From the NCBI RefSeq assembly GCF_001718415.1, contig NZ_CP013377.1, positions 1,426,001-1,490,000 of the forward strand: 64,000 bases of DNA, read 5' to 3'. Both the position numbers and the translations under genes were made by a program. The notes beneath the pieces were generated by a model, which worked only from the letters and a program-made list of their open reading frames with translations, had not been told where the DNA came from and did not search any database. The DNA comes from Burkholderia pseudomultivorans (GTDB lineage Bacteria; Pseudomonadota; Gammaproteobacteria; Burkholderiales; Burkholderiaceae). Of the stretch, positions 56,620 through 64,000 are shown one piece after another. Every line of letters starts with the position of its first letter. Position 1 is the first letter of the stretch.

Positions 56620-57542
56620 GCTCGGTTCCCGGCTGCAATGGAAAGGGACGGGCGGTCCGCGTCGCGCGGCGGCGCTTCGAGCGCCTGCGCGAGCCAGTCG
56701 GCGACGCCGGGCCACAGGACCGCGCCGGGGCGGCTGCGGAAGAAGCCCATGTGCCCGATCGGCCCGCTGCCCGCCGCGCGCGGATCGACCTGGCGGTGCT
56801 CGACCGCCGCGTGGGTCAGGTAGCTTACCAGCAGGTCGATCGCGGCGGGGTTCGCCCACGGATCGTCGTCGAAGCCGAGCGCGAGGATCGGCAGCCGCTG
56901 CCGCGCGAAGCGCTCGGCCGCGCCGAGCGTCGGATCGTCGAAGAAGTAGCGCGGCAGCGTGGTCCAGCCGCTCCATTCGCGGAACACGCCGGCCGGCAGA
57001 TCCTCGCCGAGCCCGAGCCGCTTGCCGGGCACGTAGCCGAGCAGCGCGGACGCGAGCGGGCCGAGCACGCGCAGGATCAGCCGCACCTTCAGGCGTTCCG
57101 CCGCGTGCGCGATCAACCGCGTGCTGCCCGCGTGCGACGCGACCATCACGGCCGCGCGCAGCTGCGCGGAGCCGGCGGACAGGCCGATCGCGTGGCCGCC
57201 GACGCTATGCCCGACCGCGAGCAGCGGCAGCCCGTCGAACGCGTGGCGCGCCCACGCGGTCGCGGCTTCGACGTCGAGATCGACCCAGTCGCGCATGCGC
57301 GCCCGCAACGTGCGCAGGCGGGCGGGCCGCGACGCGCCGATGCCGCGATAGTTGTAGGTCAGCGCCGCGAAGCCGCGCTCGCCGAGGAAGCGCGCGAAGC
57401 CGGCGTAGAGCCTTTCCGGCACCGCCGTGGCCGGATGGATCAGCACCAGCGCGCGCGGCGCGGCGGCTGGCAACCACAGCGTGCCGCGCAGCGGATAGCC
57501 GTCGGCGGCGGTAAAGCCGACGGGTTCGGCGGTAACGGACAT
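56616..57542 (-). CDS. Alpha/beta hydrolase (membrane-lipid/short ester type)
   Basis: 308 aa. LIHPATAVPERLYAGFARFL gives an oxyanion-type turn, Ser in GHSVGGHAIG is the nucleophile, Asp in GFDDDPWANP and His near SGPIGHMGFFR complete the triad. It resembles COG4757-type predicted hydrolases often found in lipid metabolism. Start lacks a strong ribosome site (GGAGC 5 bases before). Cotranscribed with marR, so probably acts on the compound sensed by that regulator. Confidence 0.82.
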   Translation of the reverse strand: MSVTAEPVGFTAADGYPLRGTLWLPAAAPRALVLIHPATAVPERLYAGFARFLGERGFAALTYNYRGIGASRPARLRTLRARMRDWVDLDVEAATAWARHAFDGLPLLAVGHSVGGHAIGLSAGSAQLRAAVMVASHAGSTRLIAHAAERLKVRLILRVLGPLASALLGYVPGKRLGLGEDLPAGVFREWSGWTTLPRYFFDDPTLGAAERFARQRLPILALGFDDDPWANPAAIDLLVSYLTHAAVEHRQVDPRAAGSGPIGHMGFFRSRPGAVLWPGVADWLAQALEAPPRDADRPSLSIAAGNRA

Positions 57543-57561
57543 CGTGCGCTCCAGGCAGTTG

Positions 57562-57606
57562 TTTCGTATGCGAAATATAGTCGCGAATGTATTTCGTGCG
57601 CGAAAT
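57562..57606. promoter_or_regulatory. Two MarR-type operator palindromes
   Basis: TTTCG-TATG-CGAAA (57562-57575) and ATTTCG-TGCG-CGAAAT (57591-57606) share the form TTTCG-N4-CGAAA and are about 30 bases apart, 20-64 bases upstream of the hydrolase start. Paired equal dyads in a spacer next to a marR operon are typical for autoregulation; they may also affect the divergent sulfur-type operon at 57815. Confidence 0.72.
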
Positions 57607-57814
57607 ATCTGTCGAGGAATCGCTCGAAAGCAGGCGCGGCCATGGCGCCGGCTTCATAAAAGTTTTGCATCTTTGCATATCAGAATATTGCGTTTGTCTG
57701 ATGAAGCGGATCGACGTATCGTCACCGGTTCCATTCCGTTCGCCGGCCGTCGCGCCCGGCGGACAACGGGTGCCGCCGCCGCGCGGCCGCCCGCCAACCT
57801 TCCGGGAGATCATC

Positions 57815-58780
57815 TTGCTCAGCCGAATCGTCACGGCGCTCCTGCTGGCGCTCGCCGCGCAGCCGGGCATCGCGAAAGACACCGTCACGCTGCGCGTCGG
57901 TGAACAGAACTACTTCAACATCCAGGCGTCGATGGAGGCGTCGGGCGTGCTCAAGGACCTGCCTTACACGATCGAGTGGAAGCATTTCCAGGCCGCCGCG
58001 CCCGTCGCCGAAAGCCTGAACGGCAATGCGATCGATCTCGGCTTTCTCGGCGATTCCGCGCTGCTCACGCTGGCCGCGCGCGGCGCGCCGGTGAAGGTCG
58101 TCGCGGTGTCGCGGCAAAGCCTCGACGGCGTCGCGATCCTCGTGCCGAAGAATTCGCCGGTGCGGACCGTGGCCGACCTGCAGGGCAAGACCATCGCCGT
58201 ATGGCGCGGCGCGTGGAGCCAGCAGCTCGTGCTGCGCGCGCTCGAACATGCGGGGCTGCGCGCGGACTCGGTCAAGTACGCGTACCTGATGCCGATCGAC
58301 GCGACCAACGCGCTCGCGAACGGCTCGGTCGATGCGGTGTCGCTGTGGGAGCCGTTCGTCAGCACGCTTGCGCTGCGACAGGGCGCGCGCCCGGTCGTGA
58401 CCGCGCAGGGCTTGATGCCCGCGCTGAGCTTCGTCGCCGCGAACGAGCAGGCCGCATCCGGCAAGCGAACGGAGATCACCGATTTCCTGCGGCGTGTGGT
58501 TGCCGCGCGGCAATGGGTCGACAGCCATCCGCGCGAATACGCGGACCTGTGGGCCAGGCGCGCGAAGCTCGAACCGGACGTCGCGTATCGCTGGCTCGAC
58601 AACGCGCACCAGCGCGTGGGCCCGGTCGACGAGACGGCCGCGAAGGACGCGCAGAACACGGCCGACTTCCTGCACAAGGCCGGCGTGATCCCGGCCGCCT
58701 ACGATACGTCGAAACTGCTCGACCGCTCGTATGCGGGCGCGTTCGCGCCGAGCGCGCGAAAAGCCGCCGCCGCGCAGTAG
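57815..58780 (+). CDS. ABC transporter substrate-binding protein, SsuA/TauA (sulfonate) type
   Basis: 321 aa from a TTG at 57815 with GGGAG eight bases upstream; the open frame continues upstream to 57587 but only the TTG start gives a signal peptide (LLSRIVTALLLALAAQPGIA). Mature part is NMT1/SsuA type: VTLRVGEQNYFNIQASMEASGVLKDLPYTIEWKHF, NAIDLGFLGDSALLTL, DLQGKTIAVWRG, VDAVSLWEPFV. Periplasmic binder of sulfonates or related compounds. Its ABC permease and ATPase are not adjacent. A flavin monooxygenase gene follows after 56 bases. Confidence 0.87.
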   Translation: MLSRIVTALLLALAAQPGIAKDTVTLRVGEQNYFNIQASMEASGVLKDLPYTIEWKHFQAAAPVAESLNGNAIDLGFLGDSALLTLAARGAPVKVVAVSRQSLDGVAILVPKNSPVRTVADLQGKTIAVWRGAWSQQLVLRALEHAGLRADSVKYAYLMPIDATNALANGSVDAVSLWEPFVSTLALRQGARPVVTAQGLMPALSFVAANEQAASGKRTEITDFLRRVVAARQWVDSHPREYADLWARRAKLEPDVAYRWLDNAHQRVGPVDETAAKDAQNTADFLHKAGVIPAAYDTSKLLDRSYAGAFAPSARKAAAAQ

Positions 58781-58836
58781 CCGCGCCGGCGCGCACCGCT
58801 TTCCCGATTCCGACTCAGACCCACGAGGACACCGAC

Positions 58837-59931
58837 ATGCCAGTCGACATCATCGGCATGATCACCGCGACACCCGGCGCGGAGGTCGACGTGCCCGGCG
58901 GCGCCGCCGTCCAGCCCGACTACGTGCGCCGCTTCGCGCGGGCGCACGAGGCCGCGGGCTTCGACCAGATCCTGATCGGCCATTTCAGCAACGCGGCGGA
59001 CGGCTTCATCGTCGCATCGTTTGCGGCGGCCGCGACCGAACGCATCCGCCTGCTGCTCGCGCACCGGCCCGGCGTGATCGTGCCGTCGGCCGCCGCGCGG
59101 CAGATCGCGACGCTCGACGTATTCAGCGGCGGCCGGCTCGCGCTGAACGTGGTGTCGGGCGGCGACGACGCGGACCTGCGCCGCGACGGCGATTTCGTGC
59201 CGCACGACGCGCGCTACCGACGTACCGGCGAATACCTCGACGTGCTGAAACGGATCTGGCTCGCCGATGCGCCGGTCGACCACGACGGCCCGTTCTACCG
59301 GCTGCGCGGCGCGTCGCCGCTCGTGAAGGGCGTGCAGCGGCCGCACGTGCCGATCTACTTCGGCGGCTCGTCGTCGGCCGCGCTCGCGGTGGCCGGGCAG
59401 CATGCGGATGTCTACATGACCTGGGGCGAGCCGCTCGCATCGGTGCGCGAGCAGATCGCGCGCGTGCAGGCCGCGGCCGCGCCTTACGGACGCGCGCCGC
59501 GCATCAGCGTCTCGTTCCGCCCGATCGTCGCGGACACCGAGGCCGCCGCATGGGAGAAGGCCGAGGCGATCCGCGAGCGCGTGCGTGCGACGCGGCTCGC
59601 GAGCGGTCAGCCGATCGCGGGCCACGCACCGCAGAATGCCGGCTCGCAGCGGCTGATGGCCGCGGCCGCGCAGGGCGACGTGCTCGACGAACGGCTGTGG
59701 ATGGGCGTCGCCAACCTGACCGGCGCGCGCTGGAATTCGACGGCGCTGGTCGGCACGCCGGAGCAGGTCGCGCGGGCGCTCGGCGAGTACTACCGGCTCG
59801 GCGTGACGACGTTCCTGATCCGCGGCTTCGATCCGCTCGACGATGCGCTCGATTACGGGCGCGCGCTGATTCCGGCGATCCACGCGCATGTCGCGGCGCT
59901 CGACCGGCAGCGCGCCGCGACGATCGCGTAG
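58837..59931 (+). CDS. FMNH2-dependent monooxygenase, LLM class (SsuD-like)
   Basis: 364 aa. Bacterial luciferase-like TIM barrel: MPVDIIGMITATPGAEVD, GFDQILIGHFSNAADGF, AHRPGVIVPSAAARQIATLDVFSGGRLALNVVSGG and TWGEPLASVREQI match alkanesulfonate monooxygenases (SsuD), which release sulfite from sulfonates using FMNH2 and oxygen. Active-site His and Arg cannot be mapped with certainty. It follows the SsuA-like gene; a reductase (SsuE) is not seen in the window and must come from elsewhere. Confidence 0.87.
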   Translation: MPVDIIGMITATPGAEVDVPGGAAVQPDYVRRFARAHEAAGFDQILIGHFSNAADGFIVASFAAAATERIRLLLAHRPGVIVPSAAARQIATLDVFSGGRLALNVVSGGDDADLRRDGDFVPHDARYRRTGEYLDVLKRIWLADAPVDHDGPFYRLRGASPLVKGVQRPHVPIYFGGSSSAALAVAGQHADVYMTWGEPLASVREQIARVQAAAAPYGRAPRISVSFRPIVADTEAAAWEKAEAIRERVRATRLASGQPIAGHAPQNAGSQRLMAAAAQGDVLDERLWMGVANLTGARWNSTALVGTPEQVARALGEYYRLGVTTFLIRGFDPLDDALDYGRALIPAIHAHVAALDRQRAATIA

Positions 59932-59973
59932 CGCCGCGCGCGGCGACGGCAACGCGGCCCCGCACGAGACGCG

Positions 59974-60909
59974 TCAGAACGACGGCAGGCCCGGCGGATT
60001 GGTCTCGGCGCGCGCGACGGCCTCGCTCTGCAATCCCCAGCGCGCGAGTGCCTGCCCGTAGCGGCCGCTGGCGATCAGCGTGTTGGTCGCGAGCGTCAGC
60101 GCAGGCGCGAGCCCGCTGCCGCGGCGCGTCGCGATCGCGACATCGGCATTCGCCGGCCAGCCGGCATTGACGACGCCGACGCGCCGGATCTTGCCGCTGC
60201 GCGCGGCCTCGTACGCGAGCGACGCATTCGGGTTCAGCTCCGCGTCCGCGCGACCCGACAGCAGCGCGACGCGCGCGGCCGCATCGTCGTCGAAATACAG
60301 CAGCTCGGCGGGCTTGAGTCCCTGGGCGACATTGCGGCGGCTCCATTCGAGCAGGATGTGCTCCTGGCTCGTTCCCGCGCCCGTGATGATGCGCAGTCCC
60401 GCGACGTCCTTCGGTTCCGCGATCCTCGCGATCGGGCTGCCGGTGCGCACATAGAAACCGTGCAGCCCGAGCCGATAGGTCGTGAAATCGTATTTCTGCT
60501 TGCGCTGCTCGGTGACGCCGACGTTCGAGATCACCGCGTCGTACTTGGCCGACGTCAGCCCGAGCGGCCAGTCGGCCCAGGCGACCGGCACCAGCACGAG
60601 CGTCCGGCCAAGCGCGTCGGCGACGAGCTGCGCATAGTCGGGATCCGCGCCGACCACGGTGCGGGCGTCGGTTGCATAGGTCGACACGGGCGGCGCGTGC
60701 GGCGAGATCGCGACCGTGAACGCGCCGTCGCGCACCCAACGATAGCCGCTTGCCGCACGGATCGCGGCATCGTCGCGCGGCGCGCGGATGCGGCCCGCCT
60801 GACGCGGATCGAGATCCGCCGTTGCCGCGGCCGCGCTTGCCGCGCGCGACCACAGGTCGCCGGATGCCGCGACCAGCGCGGCGCTCACGAACTGTCGTCG
60901 GTCGATCAT
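59974..60909 (-). CDS. Amino-acid-type ABC transporter substrate-binding protein
   Basis: 311 aa from the ATG at 60909. N-terminus MIDRRQFVSAALVAASGDL carries RRQF, a Tat-like signal; cleavage near residue 30. SBP_bac_3 fold: AISPHAPPVSTYATD, GADPDYAQLVADALGRTL, WPLGLTSAKYDAVISNVGVTEQRKQKYDFTTYRLG, GLRIITGAGTSQE. Likely ligand is a sulfur-containing amino acid or derivative, given the neighbours. Follows the permease-ATPase gene after 43 bases. Confidence 0.85.
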   Translation of the reverse strand: MIDRRQFVSAALVAASGDLWSRAASAAAATADLDPRQAGRIRAPRDDAAIRAASGYRWVRDGAFTVAISPHAPPVSTYATDARTVVGADPDYAQLVADALGRTLVLVPVAWADWPLGLTSAKYDAVISNVGVTEQRKQKYDFTTYRLGLHGFYVRTGSPIARIAEPKDVAGLRIITGAGTSQEHILLEWSRRNVAQGLKPAELLYFDDDAAARVALLSGRADAELNPNASLAYEAARSGKIRRVGVVNAGWPANADVAIATRRGSGLAPALTLATNTLIASGRYGQALARWGLQSEAVARAETNPPGLPSF

Positions 60910-60952
60910 CGTGTGGTGTCCTGGATCACGGGCAGGGGGAAGGCGGGCCGCA

Positions 60953-62728
60953 TCACAGCACCCGCGACAGGAACGCGCGCGTGCGCGGATGGGTCGGCGC
61001 GTCGAGCACGACGGCCGGCGGCCCCGCTTCGACGATGCGCCCGCGCTCCATGAACAGCACGTGGTCAGCCACTTCGCGCGCGAAGCCAATCTCGTGCGTG
61101 ACGATCAAGAGCGTCGTGCCGGAGCGCGCGAGTTCCTTGATCACGTCGAGCACTTCGTTGACCAGCTCGGGGTCGAGCGCGGAGGTCGGCTCGTCGAACA
61201 GCAGTACCTTCGGTCGCAATGCGAGCGCCCGCGCGATCGCGACGCGCTGTTGCTGGCCGCCGGACAGCTGGCGCGGATAGGCATCGGCCTTGTCGGCAAG
61301 ACCGACACGCGCGAGCAGCGTGCGCGCGGTCCGCTCGGCGGCCTCGCGTGTCGCGCCGCCCGCCGCGACCGGCGCCTCGACGAGGTTTTCGAGCACGGTC
61401 AGGTGCGGAAACAGGTTGAAGGTCTGGAACACCATCCCGACCGCGGTGCGGCGCTTCAGCACGTCGCGCTCCTTCAGTTCGTGCAGCACGTCGCCGTCGC
61501 GCCGGTAGCCGATCAGCTCGCCGTCGATGTCGATGAAGCCGTCGTCGACGCGTTCGAGATGGTTGATCGTGCGCAGCAGCGTCGACTTGCCGGAACCCGA
61601 CGGCCCGACGATCGCGGTCACGCTGCCGCGCGGCGCGACGAACGACACGTTGTCGAGCACGCGCTGCATGCCGAACTGCTTCGAGACGTGATGCACGACC
61701 ACTTCGCCGCCGAGGTGCGGTGCAACGGCATCGCCGTCGGTGCGTGCGTCCGCTACCGGCTTGCGCGCCGTCAGGCGGCGCCACAGCGCGCCGGCGCGCG
61801 CAAGCGCGAAGGTCAGCGCCGACGGCGGCGGATTGCGCAGCGCGCCGCGTGCATAGTGCCGCTCGATCTGCACCTGGATCGCCGACAGCGCGGTCAGGAT
61901 GATCAGATACCAGACCGTCGCGACCATCAGCAGCGGAATCACTTCGAGATTGCGGCGATAGATCACCTGCACGGTATAGAACAGCTCGGGCATCGCGAGC
62001 ACGTACACCATCGACGTGCCTTTCGCGAGCGAGATCAGGTCGTTGAACGCGGTCGGCAGGATCGCGCGCATCGCCTGCGGCAGCACGATCCGCACCGTTT
62101 GCCGGCCGCGCGGCAGCCCGAGCGCGGCGGCCGCCTCGAGCTGACCCTGGTCGACCGCGAGAATGCCGCCGCGGATCACCTCGGCGGAAAACGCCGCGTG
62201 GTTCAGCGTCAGGCCCAGCACGGCCGCGGCGAACGGGCTGATCAGGTCGGTGGTCGGCACGTCGAACCAGACGAGGCCGGTGAACGGCACGCCGAGCCGC
62301 ACGTGCTCGTACAGATAGCCGAGGTTGTTCAGGATCAGCAGCAGCACGATCAGCGGGATCGAGCGGAACAGCCAGATGAAGGTCCATGCGCTGGCCGCGA
62401 GCAGGCGCGAACGCGACAGCCGCGCCAGCGCGACGAACGCGCCGAGCACGAGCCCGAATACCGCGCCGAGCAGCGTCAGCACCAGCGTGCGCGCGAGGCC
62501 CGACAGCACGGGCGGCGACAGGAACCATTCGGCGAATACCGGCCAGCCCCATTGCGGGTTCGCGAAGAGCGAATGCAGGGCGACCGCGATCAGCGCGAGC
62601 GCGAGCACGGTGCCGACGGCGCTCGAGCGGTGGCGCGCCGGCACGATCCGCAAACGCGCGCCGCTGTCGCGCGGGCCGGAGGAAGAGAGCGGCGGCAGTG
62701 TGCCGCCGAGATGGGTCGTGTCGCTCAT
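60953..62728 (-). CDS. Amino-acid ABC transporter, permease and ATPase fused in one protein
   Basis: 591 aa from the ATG at 62728 (AGGAGCCTGCC upstream). Residues 36-300 are a HisM/YecS-type permease with about five membrane segments and the EAA loop (EAAAALGLPRGRQTVRIVLPQA, 198-219). A charged linker (about 320-342) leads to an ATPase with Walker A GPSGSGKST (375-383), signature LSGGQQQR, Walker B VLLFDEPTSALD and switch VTHE. Normally these are two genes; here one polypeptide carries both. Transport of polar amino acids, maybe cystine-like. Forms an operon with the genes on both sides. Confidence 0.93.
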   Translation of the reverse strand: MSDTTHLGGTLPPLSSSGPRDSGARLRIVPARHRSSAVGTVLALALIAVALHSLFANPQWGWPVFAEWFLSPPVLSGLARTLVLTLLGAVFGLVLGAFVALARLSRSRLLAASAWTFIWLFRSIPLIVLLLILNNLGYLYEHVRLGVPFTGLVWFDVPTTDLISPFAAAVLGLTLNHAAFSAEVIRGGILAVDQGQLEAAAALGLPRGRQTVRIVLPQAMRAILPTAFNDLISLAKGTSMVYVLAMPELFYTVQVIYRRNLEVIPLLMVATVWYLIILTALSAIQVQIERHYARGALRNPPPSALTFALARAGALWRRLTARKPVADARTDGDAVAPHLGGEVVVHHVSKQFGMQRVLDNVSFVAPRGSVTAIVGPSGSGKSTLLRTINHLERVDDGFIDIDGELIGYRRDGDVLHELKERDVLKRRTAVGMVFQTFNLFPHLTVLENLVEAPVAAGGATREAAERTARTLLARVGLADKADAYPRQLSGGQQQRVAIARALALRPKVLLFDEPTSALDPELVNEVLDVIKELARSGTTLLIVTHEIGFAREVADHVLFMERGRIVEAGPPAVVLDAPTHPRTRAFLSRVL

Positions 62729-62815
62729 GGCGAGGCAGGCTCCTTGAATGGGTCGTCCGGCGCGCCGCACGATCGCGCGGCGCCTCGGCTGATCGGATGG
62801 CGTGACCGGAGCCGG

Positions 62816-64000
62816 TCAGGCGTGCGTTTCGGCGGCCGGCTCGCGGGCCGGATCGGGCTGCGCGTAGCGGCTCGCCTTGCGCGGCAGGCCGAGGTGGTCG
62901 CGCAGCGTGCTGCCGGGCAGCTCGCGCCGATAGCGGCCGCGCGCCTCGAGCGCCGGAATGACCAGCTCGATGAAATCGTCGACGCCCTGCGCCTGGACCG
63001 GAAAGCCGAGGATGAAGCCGTCGCCGGCGCCCGCGTCGAACCAGCGGATCAGTTCGTCGGCGACGTGCTCGGCCGTGCCGATGAAGTTCGGACGCGGCGT
63101 CGCGACGGCCAGCGCGGTCTCGCGCAGCGTGCGGCCGTCGCGCTTCGCGTCGGCCTTGATGCGGTCGGTGGTCGAGCGGAAGCTGTTGCGGCCGAGGTCG
63201 CCGAGTTCGGGGAACGGCGCGTCGAGCGGATACTGCGTGAAATCGTGGTGATCGAAAAAGCGGCCGAGATAGGCGAGCGCCTCGTCGATCGTCAGCAGAT
63301 CGCGGATCGCCTGGTACTTGTCCTCGGCCTCGGCGGCCGTGCGTCCGACGATCGGCCCGATGCCGGGGAAGATCTTCACGTCGTCGGCGCGGCGGCCGTG
63401 CTCGACCGCGCTCTGCTTCACGCGCTGCGCGAACGCGGCGGTCTCGTCGAGCGACGGCGAATGCGTGAACACGGCGTCTGCGTACTTGCCCGCGAGCCCG
63501 ATGCCGGCATCGGACGACCCGGCCTGGAAAATCACCGGCTGCCCCTGCGGCGAGCGCTGGATGTTGAGCGGCCCCGCGACCTGGAAGAAGCGGCCGCGAT
63601 GATCGAGCGTGTGCAGCTTCGCGCGATCGAAGAAGCGCCCGGTCGCGCGGTCGCGCACGAACGCGTCGTCGTCCCAGCTGTCCCACAGCCCCTGCACGAC
63701 GCTCAGGTATTCGTCGGCGATCTCGTAGCGCAGCGCATGATCGGGATGGGTCTTGCCGAAGTTCAGCGCGGTGCCTTCGAGCGGCGTCGTCACGACGTTC
63801 CAGCCCGCGCGGCCGCCGCTGATCGCGTCGAGCGACGCGAGCTGGCGCGCGACCGTGAACGGCTCGCTGTACGACGTCGAGATCGTGCCGGCGAGCCCGA
63901 TCTTGCTTGTCGCGACCGCGAGCGCCGACAGCACCGTCAGCGGCTCGAAGCGGTTCAGGAAGTGCGGGATCGACTTCTCGTTGATGTAGAGGCCGTCCGC
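62816..64000 (-). CDS. LLM-class flavin-dependent monooxygenase (NtaA/SnaA/DszA type), 5' end outside window
   Basis: 394 visible residues; the reading frame continues past the right edge ([22 protein letters not shown] is the first visible part), so about 50 N-terminal residues are missing. Family text: [74 protein letters not shown], and [24 protein letters not shown]. These two-component enzymes use FMNH2 to oxidise sulfones, aminopolycarboxylates or sulfur heterocycles. It is the upstream gene of the transporter operon (87-base gap), so it probably works on the imported compound. Confidence 0.9.
   Translation of the reverse strand, partial: ADGLYINEKSIPHFLNRFEPLTVLSALAVATSKIGLAGTISTSYSEPFTVARQLASLDAISGGRAGWNVVTTPLEGTALNFGKTHPDHALRYEIADEYLSVVQGLWDSWDDDAFVRDRATGRFFDRAKLHTLDHRGRFFQVAGPLNIQRSPQGQPVIFQAGSSDAGIGLAGKYADAVFTHSPSLDETAAFAQRVKQSAVEHGRRADDVKIFPGIGPIVGRTAAEAEDKYQAIRDLLTIDEALAYLGRFFDHHDFTQYPLDAPFPELGDLGRNSFRSTTDRIKADAKRDGRTLRETALAVATPRPNFIGTAEHVADELIRWFDAGAGDGFILGFPVQAQGVDDFIELVIPALEARGRYRRELPGSTLRDHLGLPRKASRYAQPDPAREPAAETHA

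Noticed and set aside
57587..57814. Longer N-terminus for the SsuA-like protein (start at 57587)
   Set aside because: It would cover the MarR-type operator and lacks a signal peptide; the TTG at 57815 has a ribosome site and begins a signal sequence.

Overview
The window is 64 kb of GC-rich DNA with dense, short-spaced genes on both strands. Gene content (AcnB, GTP-dependent PEPCK, RhlE, OtsA, a cobalamin-riboswitch BtuB, many SDR enzymes, DUF1302/DUF1329 proteins) and codon bias toward GCG/CGC/CTG point to a beta-proteobacterium of the Burkholderiaceae, most likely Burkholderia (cepacia-complex type). This is inferred from gene content only. I saw no rRNA, tRNA, insertion sequence, integrase or CRISPR array.

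Layout. (A) 1-11.4 kb is a divergent catabolic region. The minus arm carries an MFS exporter (cut by the window edge), an aldolase, an acylating acetaldehyde dehydrogenase, a 2-oxopent-4-enoate hydratase, a DUF1329/DUF1302 pair and an SDR. The plus arm carries a meta-cleavage-type C-C hydrolase, an SDR, electron transfer flavoprotein beta and alpha, and a gamma-carbonic-anhydrase-like protein. Together these form the lower meta-cleavage pathway plus outer-membrane proteins usually linked to hydrophobic (steroid- or PAH-like) substrates, but no ring-cleavage dioxygenase is present. (B) 11.4-20.6 kb holds a small hypothetical protein, a lipoprotein with 25 tandem tetrapeptides, BtuB behind a cobalamin riboswitch, AcnB with a clear promoter, operator and terminator, and an unknown anchored protein. 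(C) 20.6-26.7 kb has an AraC regulator overlapping a methyltransferase, divergent from an operon of two small alpha/beta-barrel proteins, a medium-chain dehydrogenase and two SDRs. (D) 26.7-30.1 kb holds a hydroxyaspartate/serine-type dehydratase with its YheO-like regulator, and RhlE. (E) 30.2-34.7 kb has divergent SnoaL-like genes, EthD and three SDRs around a strong dyad. (F) 35-37 kb is PEPCK with a long C-rich leader and a terminator. (G) 37.2-42.7 kb is a SnoaL-SDR-SDR-epimerase operon divergent from a small secreted protein and a ketosteroid-dehydrogenase-like flavoprotein. (H) 42.8-54.2 kb holds an acid phosphatase/phospholipase C family lipoprotein, a Pho-box promoter pointing at a second-type FtsH, OtsA, a chemoreceptor with a FliA-type promoter, a ZnuD-like receptor with a Zur-like palindrome, and an alcohol dehydrogenase with an FNR/ANR box. 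(I) 54.2-57.6 kb has a secreted sialidase-fold protein and a MarR/hydrolase pair with two operator palindromes. (J) 57.8-64 kb is an organosulfur-type scavenging cluster: an SsuA-like binding protein, two flavin-dependent monooxygenases and an amino-acid-type ABC transporter with permease and ATPase fused in one chain.

The most unusual overall pattern is nine classical SDRs, one epimerase-type SDR, three SnoaL-fold proteins, three EthD/Dabb-like proteins and a ketosteroid-dehydrogenase-like flavoprotein in several operons between core metabolic genes. My working hypothesis is a dispersed degradation network for an alicyclic or steroid/terpenoid-like compound; the substrate cannot be read from sequence.
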